This document shows, piece after piece, positions 15,429 to 24,427 of a DNA stretch of 64,000 nt. The stretch is from Bryobacterales bacterium F-183 (GTDB taxonomy: Bacteria; Acidobacteriota; Terriglobia; Bryobacterales; Bryobacteraceae), in contig AP025252.1 in assembly GCA_016865505.2 (NCBI GenBank), forward strand, positions 3,968,001 to 4,032,000, given 5' to 3'. The translations under genes were made by a program, and so were the position numbers. Position 1 is the first letter of the stretch; each line of letters starts with the position of its first letter. Under the pieces are notes generated by a model, which was given only the letters and a program-made list of their open reading frames with translations, was not told the origin of the DNA and searched no databases.

Positions 15429-17663
15429 ATGACGGGCGAATACTCTTGTCCCGTGGCATTTTCCGTACTTGCTGTCCTGCCGTTGCTGTTGCAAGAGCCG
15501 ACTCAAACGATTGAACCTGTCAAGACGACGGTGACCGTTACTGGTACCCGGAGTCCGATGGAGATTGATAAATCTCCGGTGTCGACATCGCTGGTGACGC
15601 GGGAGGAGTTGGAGTCCCGGAACATCCGGCAGATTGACCAGGCGCTGGCGTTGATTGAAGGCGTGAACAGTTTGCGTACGAAGGGTCCTGGGGATGGGGA
15701 TTTTGGACTCGGATTGCGCGGGTTTGCGGGTCGCGGCGGGCAGTCCCGCACGTTGATTCTGGTGGACGGGCAGCCGGTGAACAACAGCTATATCGGCAAT
15801 GTGAACTGGTCTGCGTTTGCGGTGAGTGAGATGGAGCGAGTGGAAGTAGCGCGCGGGCCTTTCTCGTCGTTGTACGGCGGCAATGCAATGGGCGGCGTGG
15901 TCAATATGATTACGCGACCGGTGGACAAGCGGCACTTTGAAGTGTTCGGCCAGTTGGGGAATCGCGATACGACGAATTACTCGATTCGTGCCACGGACCG
16001 GTTCTTCGACAAGCTGGGGCTGAGCGTCGGGTACACGCGGTTTCAGACCGGTGGGTATTCGCCGCAAGAGGTACTGCGTGCGGCGGCCACGGGGACTACG
16101 GGTACGTTTGTGACGGGTGTGACGCGGTGGCTGACGCCGACGGGCGGCACGACGTATCAGGTGGGGCGCAGGGGGGATAACTGGTTTGCGCAAGAGGCTT
16201 GGCGGTTCCGCGGGGAGTATACGTTTTCCCCGAAGGTGTTTGCGAGCTTGCAGTACATCCGGCAAGGGCGGATGGAGGGCTGGGATGCGTACACGACCTC
16301 GCTGCGCGATACGGCCGGGAATCCGATTGATAACGGCGCGGTGCTGTTCAACGACGGTGGTGTCACGCGGCGTTTGACGGTGACGCCGGCGAACTTTATT
16401 GGTACGCCGACGGGTGCGTTGCAGAACATCCTGCAGGGGCAGGTGCTGGCGACGTTGAGTACGCGGTGGAATATGCGCGTGGCTGCGGGCGTGATGCGAA
16501 GTCCGGGGGACTGGTACGTGACGCCGGGTGCGAATGCGACGCTTCGCGATGGGACGGGGTCCTACGTTAACCAGACGAATCAGGGCGTGTACGGCAACAT
16601 TCAAACGACGTGGCAGGGGAGCGGGCAGGCGCTGGTGTTTGGTACGGAGACGCGGCATGACCGGGCGCGGATTGCGGGGCAGACGGTGCCGAATTACGCG
16701 ATTCGCGATAACGGCGCGCCGTACGATACACAGGCTCGGGGCAAGGCGATCAACCAGGCCGGATACGCGCAGTATCAACGGACGTTTGGCGAGCGGATGA
16801 ACATTGTTGCCGGTGGACGGTATGACTATTGGCGGACGTACGAGGGTGCGAATCAGACGGGGCTGACGAGTCCGCTGGTGCCGTATCCGAATCGCGAGAC
16901 GAATTCGTTTACGGGTAAGGTGGCGGGGACGTACACGCTGCCGGGGAACTGGCTGGTGCGCGGGAGTGTCGGTAACGCGTTCCGCAATCCGAGTGTGTAC
17001 GAACTGTATCGCGACCTGGTGTTGTCGGGGATTCTGTTCCTGGCCAATCCGCAGGTGCAGCCGGAGAAGCTGTTTGCGGTGGAGGCGGGGGTGCAGAAGC
17101 AGTTTGCGCGCGGGCACAGGTTCGAAGCGTCGCTCTTTCAGAACAACGTGACGGACTTGATTTACCGTACGACGGACTTTGTGGCGGACCCGACGGGGAA
17201 TCTGCGGCGGCTGACGAATGCCGGGCAGGGAAGGACGCGAGGGGCCGAGGTCGCGCTGCGGCAGCAGGTGCTGAGCTGGTTGCAGTTCCGGCAGACGTAC
17301 ACGTATACGCAGTCTGTGATTACGCGGAACGATGCGTTGCCGGCCACGATCGGGCGGCGGTTGCCGTACGTGCCGCTGCATACGGTGACGTATTTGGCAA
17401 CGGCTGCGCGGAACAAATGGTCTGCTACGTGGGCCGGCCGGTATGTGACGAATGTCTTTACCAACGATGTGAATTCCGATGTCGTGCGCGCGGTGCCGGG
17501 CAGCTACAACCTGTTCTTTGAGATGGACGCGACGGTGACGTATCAGGCGACGCGGCGGATTTCGTTTGTCGCCAATGCGGACAATCTGCTGGGGCGGCGG
17601 TATTACATGTTCTCGCTGACGCCGGGGCGTAGCGTGTTCGGCGGTGTCCGGTTCCGGATGTAA
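15429..17663 (+). CDS. TonB-dependent outer-membrane receptor (BtuB/haem-receptor-like)
   Basis: 744 residues. A hydrophobic leader is followed by a TonB-box-like EPVKTTVTVTGTR, a plug domain (SPVSTSLVTREELESR, LRGFAGRGG, LILVDGQPVNN, VEVARGPFSSLYGGNAMGGVVN) and a beta-barrel of about 22 strands ending GRSVFGGVRFRM. It has no N-terminal carboxypeptidase-like domain, unlike the big acidobacterial SusC-like receptors. The substrate is probably a metallo-tetrapyrrole, since the next gene 5 bp downstream is a CobN-family chelatase. GTG 15453, 8 nt after AATACT (15439-15444), is an alternative start. No cobalamin riboswitch fits in the 86-bp upstream gap. Confidence 0.92.
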   Translation: MTGEYSCPVAFSVLAVLPLLLQEPTQTIEPVKTTVTVTGTRSPMEIDKSPVSTSLVTREELESRNIRQIDQALALIEGVNSLRTKGPGDGDFGLGLRGFAGRGGQSRTLILVDGQPVNNSYIGNVNWSAFAVSEMERVEVARGPFSSLYGGNAMGGVVNMITRPVDKRHFEVFGQLGNRDTTNYSIRATDRFFDKLGLSVGYTRFQTGGYSPQEVLRAAATGTTGTFVTGVTRWLTPTGGTTYQVGRRGDNWFAQEAWRFRGEYTFSPKVFASLQYIRQGRMEGWDAYTTSLRDTAGNPIDNGAVLFNDGGVTRRLTVTPANFIGTPTGALQNILQGQVLATLSTRWNMRVAAGVMRSPGDWYVTPGANATLRDGTGSYVNQTNQGVYGNIQTTWQGSGQALVFGTETRHDRARIAGQTVPNYAIRDNGAPYDTQARGKAINQAGYAQYQRTFGERMNIVAGGRYDYWRTYEGANQTGLTSPLVPYPNRETNSFTGKVAGTYTLPGNWLVRGSVGNAFRNPSVYELYRDLVLSGILFLANPQVQPEKLFAVEAGVQKQFARGHRFEASLFQNNVTDLIYRTTDFVADPTGNLRRLTNAGQGRTRGAEVALRQQVLSWLQFRQTYTYTQSVITRNDALPATIGRRLPYVPLHTVTYLATAARNKWSATWAGRYVTNVFTNDVNSDVVRAVPGSYNLFFEMDATVTYQATRRISFVANADNLLGRRYYMFSLTPGRSVFGGVRFRM

Positions 17664-17668
17664 TTGCC

Positions 17669-20600
17669 ATGCGAACCCTGCCTTTGCTGGTTCTGGCGTG
17701 CGTGAGTGCGAGCTTTGCCGCCGATGTTCCGAATGCCGTATTTGTGATGCGGAACTCGCAGGTGGCTCCTGCTGCGATGCGGCAGTTTCGCGCGGAGCTA
17801 AAGGGGCCTTGCGACTGCGAGATCGTCAACGAGAATGTGTCTGCCGAGCGACTGGCGAAGGCGAGGGTCCTGTTTTTGGAGCATCCGTCGCCGCAGTTTC
17901 TGGACCGGATGCGCGATGTGTTGGTGCCGCTGGCAAAGCGCGGGTCCGTGAAGGTGGTGACGGACGTCGCGGAGACGGTGCAGCGGGCGTGGGATATGGA
18001 TCTGCCAGCGGGGATCGCGCGGCGGATGATGCCGTACTGGCAGGGCGGCGGGCAGGCCAACATGGTGGGCTTCTTTCAGGTGGCGTATCAGGAGGCGGGC
18101 GGTACCCAGCAGTTGGCGATCGCAAAGCCGGTGGAGCAGCCGCGGTTGGGTGTGTATCATCCGAAGGCGCCGCAGACGTACGGCAGCTTGTCGAGCTATC
18201 TGGCGTGGTACCGGAAGGCGAATCCGAGTCTTCAAAAGCTTGCGGTGGTAACGTTCTTTCCCACGCAATTGCATAAGGCGGACATGGCGCATATCGATGC
18301 GCTGTTGTTGGCCTTAGAGAAGCAGGGGCTGGCTGCGGCCGGGGTGTTTGGGTGGCCGCACAATACGACGGAGGCGATATACGACGCGCCGATTTCGGTG
18401 ATGTTGAGTACGACGCTGGGGTTGTCGAGGCCGGAAGATGCGGTACTGCTGGAGAAGCAGAACGTGCATGTGATCGGGTTGATGACGACTCGCGATACCA
18501 ACGAGCAATGGGCGAGTTCTGAGCGCGGTGTGACGCCGGAGCGCGTGTCGACATCGTTGTCCGAGCCCGAACGCAATGGCGCTACCGATCCGATTTTGTT
18601 TGCGACTACCGAGACCAACGCCGATGGCATGAGCGTCACGATGCCGATTGGCGAGCGCGTGGAGATGGCCGCAAAGCGGGCTCGCCGCTGGGTGGTGCTG
18701 CGCGATAAACCGAATCATGAAAAGCGGCTGGCGATGCTGTACTACAACAATCCGCCGGGCAAAGGGAACATTGGGGCGAGCTATTTGAACATCGCGCCGA
18801 GCTTGCGGAATGTACTGGAGACGTTGCGGCAGGAAGGGTATTTGGTTGGGAACAGCCTGCCGTCTGCAGATCAGATTCTCGATCAGTTGGAGAAGACCGG
18901 GCGGAACATCGAAACCTGGGCGCCGGGTGAGTTGGACAAGATGCTGTCCCAAGGCGGGGTGACGCTGCTGCCGATGGCGACGTATAGGCAATGGTTCCGG
19001 GAGTTGCCGGAGCGGTTCCGGCGGGACATCAATGCGCGATGGGGCGAGCCGGAGAAAGCGTCCCTGATGACGTGGTCTGCGCCGGATGGGCGGAAGTTCT
19101 TTGTGATTCCGGGGATCCGCCTGGGGAACGTGTTCCTGGGGCCGCAGCTATTGCGGTCTTCGTTTGCGGAGTACACGAACGTGCAGCATAGCGGTACGCT
19201 GCCGCCGCATCACGGGTACGTCGCGTCGTATCTGTACTACCGGCATCAGTTGCAGGCGGATGCGGTGCTGCATATGGGACGGCACGGGACTTTGGAGTGG
19301 CTGCCGGGGAAGAATGCGGGTCAGGCTGGGTGGGATGCGTCGGAGGCTATTCTGGGTGATCTGCCGAACTTGTATTACTACATCATGGACGGCGATGGCG
19401 AGGCGATACAGGCGCGGCGGAGGTCCGCGGCGGTGGACCTTTCGCACCTGACGCCGATGTTGGTGCGTACGGGGAAGGAAGCGCGGTTTGCGGCGTTAGA
19501 AGAAGCGGTGTCGCGCTGGAAGGATAGCGAGGAGACGTCGCCGTTGTTGGCCGCGGAGTACAAGAAGACGGTAGTGCAGGAGGCGGCGAAGCTGGGGATC
19601 GATAAGCAACTGGGCGGGGAGATCACGGCGGATCGCATCGAGGAGTTTTTGGAGGCGACCGAGGATGCGCCGATTCCGTTGGGGCTGCCGACGCTGGGTG
19701 TCGCGCCATCGGAGGACCGTCAGGTAGCGGCGGCGCAGACGTTCTTTGAGTCCGCATTTCAGCCGCAGGAGATGAAGCATCTCAATCCGGTATGGGTACG
19801 CGAGGTGTTTGACGGGAAGATCCCGCAGGTGCCGGCGGATAGCCCGGTGCGCGAGAAGATTTTGAAGAATATTGACGAGCTCCAAGGGTGGCTTGGCCGC
19901 CTGCGTGAGTCGCCGCAGCGCGAACTATTGGCGATGGTGCGCGTGCTGCGCGGCGAATACCTGCCAAGTGGGATCGTGGGGGATCCGCTTGGTGTTCCCG
20001 GCGCTTTGCCTTCTGGCCGGAATCTGCATCAGGGTGACCCGGCGCGGCTTCCGACCAAGGCGGCGTGGGAAGTCGGGAAGAGGTTAGCGAAGCAGTTGCT
20101 GGAGCGTCATAAGGCGAAGAACGGGCGTTATCCGGAGCGGATTTCGATGGTGCTGTGGCAGGGTGAGACGGGCCGGCATCAGGGCGCGATGGAAGCGCAG
20201 GCGATGTACCTGATGGGGGTGGAGCCCGAGTGGAACGCGCGCGGCGCGATTGACCGGTTGAAGCTGATCCCGGAGGGGCAATTGGGCGGGCGTCCGCGCG
20301 TGAATGTGCTGTTCACGGTGAGCGGGCTGTACCGCGATGGGCTGGCGGACAAAATCATTATGCTGGACCGGGCGTCGCGTCTGGCAGCGTCGGCTGGCGA
20401 CAATCCGATTCGGCGGCAGACTCGGGAGATCCAGAAGGAACTGATGTCGAAAGGCATGTCGCAAGAGGAAGCCGAGGAGATGGCTGGGGCGCGCGTGTTT
20501 ACGACAGCGCCGGGTGCGTACGGCTTTGGGCTATCGCAGTTTGTGGAGCAGAGCCGGGATAAAGACGAGCCGGAGACGATGGCGCAGCTGTACCTGTCGA

Positions 20601-21577
20601 AGATGAACTTCGCGTACACGGAGAAGAGCTGGGGCAAGAGTACGCCGAAGCTGCTGGATCAGCAGTTGCGGGGGAACGAGACGATTCTGCATAGCCGGTC
20701 TTCGAATCTGTACGGCGCGGTGGACAACGACGATGTGTACCAGTGGATGGGCGGATTGCGCGTTGCGTCCGAATCGGTGGGGGCGAAGCCAGAGTTGCTG
20801 ATCAACAATATGCGGCGGCCGGGGCAGGAGAAGCTGCAGGATGCGCGGGGCTTTATTGCGACGGAATTGAATGCTCGGAACTGGAATCCACGGTGGATTG
20901 CCGAGATGCAGAAGGAAGGGTATTCGGGTGGGCGGCTGATGGCGCGTACGATGGAGAACCTGTACGGCTGGCAGGCGACTGCGCCGGAGGCTTTGGCGCC
21001 GGAAGTTTGGAAGAAGATGTACGACGTGTATGTCGCCGATGAGTACAAGCTGGGGATCCGGGAGTTCTTGCGGAAGTCGAATCCGGCGGCGATGCAGAAT
21101 ATGGTGGCGCGTCTGCTGGAGATCGACCGGCAGGGTGTGTACCGGTTTGCGGCGGAAGATAAGGCCGCGCTGCTTCGCGAGTACGTCAAGACGGTGTCGC
21201 AGACGGGGCTGGCGTGTTCGGCCAATATCTGCGGGAACCGGCGGTTGCAGGAGAACATTACGCGAGAGGTCACGCAGACCTTGGGAGCGAAAGCCGGGCA
21301 GGAACTTCGGGCGGAGTTACAGCAGGCGTGGAAGAAGCCTTCGCCTGTCGCCTCGGCGTCAGCCTCGGCGGGACCTTCGAGCAAGCAGTGGAAGATGCCT
21401 CCGCCGATGAAGATCGTGCGGGCGGCAGAGTTGGTACGGCGGGTGGTACGCGAGAATCCGCTGGCGGTGTTGGGCGTAGCGTCTGCGACGGTGGGCCTGG
21501 GTGTGGTGCTCGGGCTGCTGCGGCGGCGACGCCGGATGGGTTGGGCGGCGCTGGAACTGGCGGAATCCGCTCGATAA
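17669..21577 (+). CDS. Exported, membrane-anchored CobN/BchH/HmuS-like tetrapyrrole chelatase (or dechelatase)
   Basis: 1302 residues. CobN motifs are present in order: NPPGKGNIGASYLN (about 355), HMGRHGTLEWLPGK (535-548), GRNLHQGDPARLPTKAAWE (about 785), LWQGETGRHQGAMEAQA (828-844), VNVLFTVSGLYRDGLADK and RVFTTAPGAYGFGLSQF. Unlike aerobic cobaltochelatase CobN, it has a cleavable-type signal peptide (MRTLPLLVLACVSASFA) and a C-terminal membrane helix (about 1262-1285) followed by RRRRR, so it should sit in the periplasm, anchored to the inner membrane. CobS/CobT partners are absent. CobN-like proteins paired with TonB receptors occur in Bacteroidota haem loci (HmuS), where metal removal from porphyrin has been proposed; that role here is inference. 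Insertion of metal is the alternative. Confidence 0.85.
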   Translation: MRTLPLLVLACVSASFAADVPNAVFVMRNSQVAPAAMRQFRAELKGPCDCEIVNENVSAERLAKARVLFLEHPSPQFLDRMRDVLVPLAKRGSVKVVTDVAETVQRAWDMDLPAGIARRMMPYWQGGGQANMVGFFQVAYQEAGGTQQLAIAKPVEQPRLGVYHPKAPQTYGSLSSYLAWYRKANPSLQKLAVVTFFPTQLHKADMAHIDALLLALEKQGLAAAGVFGWPHNTTEAIYDAPISVMLSTTLGLSRPEDAVLLEKQNVHVIGLMTTRDTNEQWASSERGVTPERVSTSLSEPERNGATDPILFATTETNADGMSVTMPIGERVEMAAKRARRWVVLRDKPNHEKRLAMLYYNNPPGKGNIGASYLNIAPSLRNVLETLRQEGYLVGNSLPSADQILDQLEKTGRNIETWAPGELDKMLSQGGVTLLPMATYRQWFRELPERFRRDINARWGEPEKASLMTWSAPDGRKFFVIPGIRLGNVFLGPQLLRSSFAEYTNVQHSGTLPPHHGYVASYLYYRHQLQADAVLHMGRHGTLEWLPGKNAGQAGWDASEAILGDLPNLYYYIMDGDGEAIQARRRSAAVDLSHLTPMLVRTGKEARFAALEEAVSRWKDSEETSPLLAAEYKKTVVQEAAKLGIDKQLGGEITADRIEEFLEATEDAPIPLGLPTLGVAPSEDRQVAAAQTFFESAFQPQEMKHLNPVWVREVFDGKIPQVPADSPVREKILKNIDELQGWLGRLRESPQRELLAMVRVLRGEYLPSGIVGDPLGVPGALPSGRNLHQGDPARLPTKAAWEVGKRLAKQLLERHKAKNGRYPERISMVLWQGETGRHQGAMEAQAMYLMGVEPEWNARGAIDRLKLIPEGQLGGRPRVNVLFTVSGLYRDGLADKIIMLDRASRLAASAGDNPIRRQTREIQKELMSKGMSQEEAEEMAGARVFTTAPGAYGFGLSQFVEQSRDKDEPETMAQLYLSKMNFAYTEKSWGKSTPKLLDQQLRGNETILHSRSSNLYGAVDNDDVYQWMGGLRVASESVGAKPELLINNMRRPGQEKLQDARGFIATELNARNWNPRWIAEMQKEGYSGGRLMARTMENLYGWQATAPEALAPEVWKKMYDVYVADEYKLGIREFLRKSNPAAMQNMVARLLEIDRQGVYRFAAEDKAALLREYVKTVSQTGLACSANICGNRRLQENITREVTQTLGAKAGQELRAELQQAWKKPSPVASASASAGPSSKQWKMPPPMKIVRAAELVRRVVRENPLAVLGVASATVGLGVVLGLLRRRRRMGWAALELAESAR

Positions 21578-21622
21578 AGGTACGTGGAGCGATTCTGGCA
21601 CGCCGATTGCAGGTACCTTTGC

Positions 21623-21760
21623 ATGGCTCAGCCAGATCGCCCCAACTTCACATTACCGGCCCGAATTTTCTTCGGTGCGATTGCTTTGTTGATGATTTAT
21701 TTGTTGCTTCGTTTCTTTAGTTTCTTGCCCGGCGGTTTCTTGCCCGGCACTGCCTATTGA
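21623..21760 (+). CDS. Small single-span membrane protein, 45 residues
   Basis: An unbroken frame starting ATG at 21623 and ending TGA at 21760. It reads MAQPDRPNFTLPARIFFGAI, a strongly hydrophobic stretch (ALLMIYLLLRFFSFL), then PGGFLPGTAY. One transmembrane helix, probably residues 14-32, with a polar N-terminus. It lies 45 bp downstream of the chelatase gene on the same strand, with a weak AGG before the start, so it may be the third gene of the receptor/chelatase operon, perhaps a small partner subunit. No family recognised. The last 7 bp overlap the convergent DUF3224 gene. Confidence 0.55.
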   Translation: MAQPDRPNFTLPARIFFGAIALLMIYLLLRFFSFLPGGFLPGTAY

Positions 21761-22227
21761 GAGGCGAGTGTGTACTTGAGCGTGTAGAAGTGCTTTTTGC
21801 CTTCCATGCGGATTTCCAGTGTGCCTTCGATTCCTGCCAGTTCTCCGGTTCCGGTGCCTGGCGAGACTTGAACGCGGATTTCCATCATTCCCGGCGCCAT
21901 GATGCCGCTGTGTTGCATGATGAAGCTGCCGGATTTGCCGTCTAATTTGCCTGTGAAGCGTTCCAGGGCGACGTAACCGCCTGCGGGGTTCTTGCCGTCG
22001 CTGGTTGCCATCATAGCGACGTGGCTGGTGCCTTCGAGCGAACCTCGGAACGCCTTTTCAAGCGCTAACCTTACGAATCCATCGCCCGCCCCATCGGAGT
22101 TGTTGCCGGTGGGGGCGGGCGGTAGCATTTTTACGTCAAATTCGCCTGTAGCTGTCTTCATTTGTGCCTGGCTGGTTTGGGACATCGCGAGGGCGAGGAT
22201 TGGCACTGCGATGATCGTTCTGAACAT
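21754..22227 (-). CDS. DUF3224 domain protein, exported
   Basis: 157 residues from the ATG at 22227 (signal peptide MFRTIIAVPILALAMSQTSQA). The body has the DUF3224 pattern: TGEFDVKMLPP, LEKAFRGSLEGTSHVAMM, GGYVALERFTGKLDGKSGSFIMQHSG and GTGTGELAGIEGTLEIR. The family forms a small lipocalin-like beta-barrel with no assigned reaction. Domain length is normal. Usually cytoplasmic in other bacteria; the leader here suggests a periplasmic version. Confidence 0.85.
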   Translation of the reverse strand: MFRTIIAVPILALAMSQTSQAQMKTATGEFDVKMLPPAPTGNNSDGAGDGFVRLALEKAFRGSLEGTSHVAMMATSDGKNPAGGYVALERFTGKLDGKSGSFIMQHSGIMAPGMMEIRVQVSPGTGTGELAGIEGTLEIRMEGKKHFYTLKYTLASQ

Positions 22228-22256
22228 TCTGCTCTTACAGTAACGAAAACTCCCGC

Positions 22257-23789
22257 TTAGGTTTCGTCTGTCGATTTGAGCGCCGGTACCCGCATGTCTG
22301 GACGTAGCGCGGGTCGGCGCTTGTGCCAATCAGTGGCGGCTTCATACGCTGCGGCGAGGGCAAGGACTTTGGCTTCTGAGAAGCGGGGTCCGGCGATCAT
22401 GAGTCCCACGGGGAGGCCGGCGGAGGTGAAGCCGCAGGGTACGGAGATGGCGGGGATGCCATAGATGTTGAACTGGCCGGTGTTTTCGAGTTCGGGGCGG
22501 CGGATCTTGTCGCTTTCCTCGCGCTGGATGGCGTTGTCGATGGTGCGCGGGGTGCGGCGCCGGGTGGGGAGGACGACGAGGTCGACGTCTGTGAACGAGT
22601 CGTCGATGGTGCGGCGCAGGAGGTCGAGCTTCCAGCGGGATTGGATGTAGGCGGCCGCTTTCGCGTTGGGTCCGTTGGCGAGATTGCGGCGGGTAGGGAT
22701 CTGGTAGCGGGCGGCGCTTTTGGCGTAGAACTCTTCGTGGTAGGCGTAGCTTTCGCCGGCGAGGCCGATGTCGCGAGTGGACGGGAGGTTCACCTCTTTG
22801 CTGCTTTGGGTGAGTTTGCCGATGGTGGCTACGGCGGCTTCTACGGCTGTGGCGACGTCCGGGTCCAGAAGGTCGAAGAACGGAGCGCGGGGTACGCCGA
22901 TGCGGAGGGCTTTGACGTTCTGCTGGCACATGCCGGCGGCGTAGTCCTCTTTGGCGTGTTCGACGCTGGCGATGTCCAGACGGTCGTAGCCGGCCAGGGC
23001 GTTGAGCATCAGGGCGGCGTCTTCTACAGTGCGGGTGAGCGGGCCGCAGTGGTCGAGCGAGTAGGTGAGCGGGATGATGCCGCGGATGGAGACGAGGCCG
23101 TAGGTGGGCTTGAGGCCTACGACACTGCAGAAGGAGGCCGGGGTACGGATGGAGCCTCCGGTGTCGGTGCCGAGGGTACCGAAGCACATGCCTGCGGATA
23201 CGGCGGCGGCAGAGCCACCCGAAGATCCGCCGGAGTTACGTTCGAGCGCCCAGGGGTTGCGGACGGGGCCGTAGTAGCTGGTGGCCGAGGTGCCGCCCAT
23301 GGCGAACTCGTGGAGGTTGAGCTTGCCGATTATGATGGCACCGGCGGCGAGGAGGCGGCGGGTGACTTCTGCGTCTTCTGCGGGGACGCGCTCATCGAAG
23401 ACGGCGCTGGCTGCGGTGGTACGGGTGCCCGCGGTGTCGATGTTGTCTTTGAGTCCAATGGGGACGCCGTGGAGAGGGCTGCGGAGGCGGCCGGCTTTCT
23501 GTTCGGCGTCGAGAATTCGCGCCTGTTCGCGGGCCTTTGTTTCCATGACGGTGATGAAGGCGTTGAGCTTGGGATTGTAGGTCCTGATGCGGGCGAGGCA
23601 GGCTTCTGTGAGCTGGGTGGGCGTCACGCTGCCGGCGCGGATACGGCGCGAGGCTTCGGCGAGGGTGAGCAGGGCGAGGTCCTCTGCGGCCGGGGTCTGG
23701 GCGTAGGCTGTAGCTGCGGCAACTGCGCCGAGGGAAACGGTAGTGAAATGACGGCGGCTGAGCTTGGCGGAATGAGTGTTGTTTGGCAT
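22257..23789 (-). CDS. Amidase-signature family hydrolase, exported
   Basis: 510 residues with a Tat-like leader (LSRRHFTTVSLGAVAAATAYA). The Ser-cisSer-Lys triad is visible: Lys114 in GLKDNIDTAG, the Ser of the NSGGSSGGSAAA loop (about 189) and nucleophile Ser213 in GTDTGGSIRTPAS. It hydrolyses a carboxylic amide; relatives include GatA, aryl-amidases and aspartyl/glutamyl amidases, but no GatB/GatC neighbours exist and export excludes tRNA amidation. Full length for the family. Confidence 0.9.
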   Translation of the reverse strand: MPNNTHSAKLSRRHFTTVSLGAVAAATAYAQTPAAEDLALLTLAEASRRIRAGSVTPTQLTEACLARIRTYNPKLNAFITVMETKAREQARILDAEQKAGRLRSPLHGVPIGLKDNIDTAGTRTTAASAVFDERVPAEDAEVTRRLLAAGAIIIGKLNLHEFAMGGTSATSYYGPVRNPWALERNSGGSSGGSAAAVSAGMCFGTLGTDTGGSIRTPASFCSVVGLKPTYGLVSIRGIIPLTYSLDHCGPLTRTVEDAALMLNALAGYDRLDIASVEHAKEDYAAGMCQQNVKALRIGVPRAPFFDLLDPDVATAVEAAVATIGKLTQSSKEVNLPSTRDIGLAGESYAYHEEFYAKSAARYQIPTRRNLANGPNAKAAAYIQSRWKLDLLRRTIDDSFTDVDLVVLPTRRRTPRTIDNAIQREESDKIRRPELENTGQFNIYGIPAISVPCGFTSAGLPVGLMIAGPRFSEAKVLALAAAYEAATDWHKRRPALRPDMRVPALKSTDET

Positions 23790-23932
23790 GAGGCGGACGC
23801 TTTCGCTTCAGGCTTCGCGGGCTGAGGTGCTCAAAAGTGTAACAAGTCCTGTAACAGCGAGGTGCTGTGTGCGCTCAACAGGTGGCGGGCCTAAAGGGTG
23901 CGCGCGAAACCGAAACGGGAGATATACGGCAA

Positions 23933-24427
23933 ATGGCGATGAATACGGTGGAAGACCTGCTGACAGAGGAGATCAAAGATCTGTACTCGGCAGAAAAACA
24001 ATTGACCAAAGCGATTCCAAAAATGGCGAAGGGTGCGTCCGATGCCTCTTTGAAGGAAGCGCTGCAGGCGCATTTGGAAGAGACCAAGAATCAGGTGACG
24101 CGGTTGGAAGAAGCAGCCACGATTCTGGGGATCAAACCTTCGGGCAAGAAGTGTATGGGCATGGAAGGCGTAGTGAGCGAAGGCGCCGAGGTGCTGGAAG
24201 AAGACGGCGAGGATCAGACGCTGGATCTGGCCATCATTGGTGCGGCGAGCCGCGTCGAACACTATGAGATGGCCGGGTACATGACGGCGATCAGCCTAGC
24301 CGAACAGTTGGGCCATAGCGACGTGGTCAAACTGCTGCAGGCGTCACTGCGGGAAGAGGAGAATGCCGAGAAGTTGTTGCGGAAGCTTGCTGGCCAGATG
24401 TTGCCGGAAGCGGCTGCAGCGGCTTAG
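23933..24427 (+). CDS. DUF892 ferritin-like protein (YciE/YciF type)
   Basis: 164 residues starting MAMNTVEDLLTEEIKDLYSAEKQ. The pattern of DUF892 is clear: DLYSAEKQLTKAIPKMA, LEETKNQVTRLEEAATILG, GKKCMGMEGVVSEG, AASRVEHYEMAGYMTAISLAEQLG and a terminal EEENAEKLLRKLA. Four-helix-bundle with Glu/His candidates for a di-metal site. Family members are linked to osmotic and oxidative stress. A GGGAG sequence 11 nt before ATG 23933 supports this start over the ATG two codons later and over the upstream start at 23867. Confidence 0.9.
   Translation: MAMNTVEDLLTEEIKDLYSAEKQLTKAIPKMAKGASDASLKEALQAHLEETKNQVTRLEEAATILGIKPSGKKCMGMEGVVSEGAEVLEEDGEDQTLDLAIIGAASRVEHYEMAGYMTAISLAEQLGHSDVVKLLQASLREEENAEKLLRKLAGQMLPEAAAAA

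Noticed and set aside
15339-17381. 680-residue minus-strand frame opposite the TonB receptor
   Set aside because: Arg/Pro/His-rich translation typical of the complement of a high-GC gene; the receptor on the plus strand has clear domains.
17669-21577. Standard aerobic cobaltochelatase CobN for B12 synthesis
   Set aside because: Signal peptide, C-terminal anchor and absence of cobS/cobT and other cob genes nearby argue against a cytoplasmic B12 role.
22641-23825. 394-residue plus-strand frame opposite the amidase
   Set aside because: Gly/Glu/Ala/Val-rich shadow of a well-supported amidase; no family motifs.
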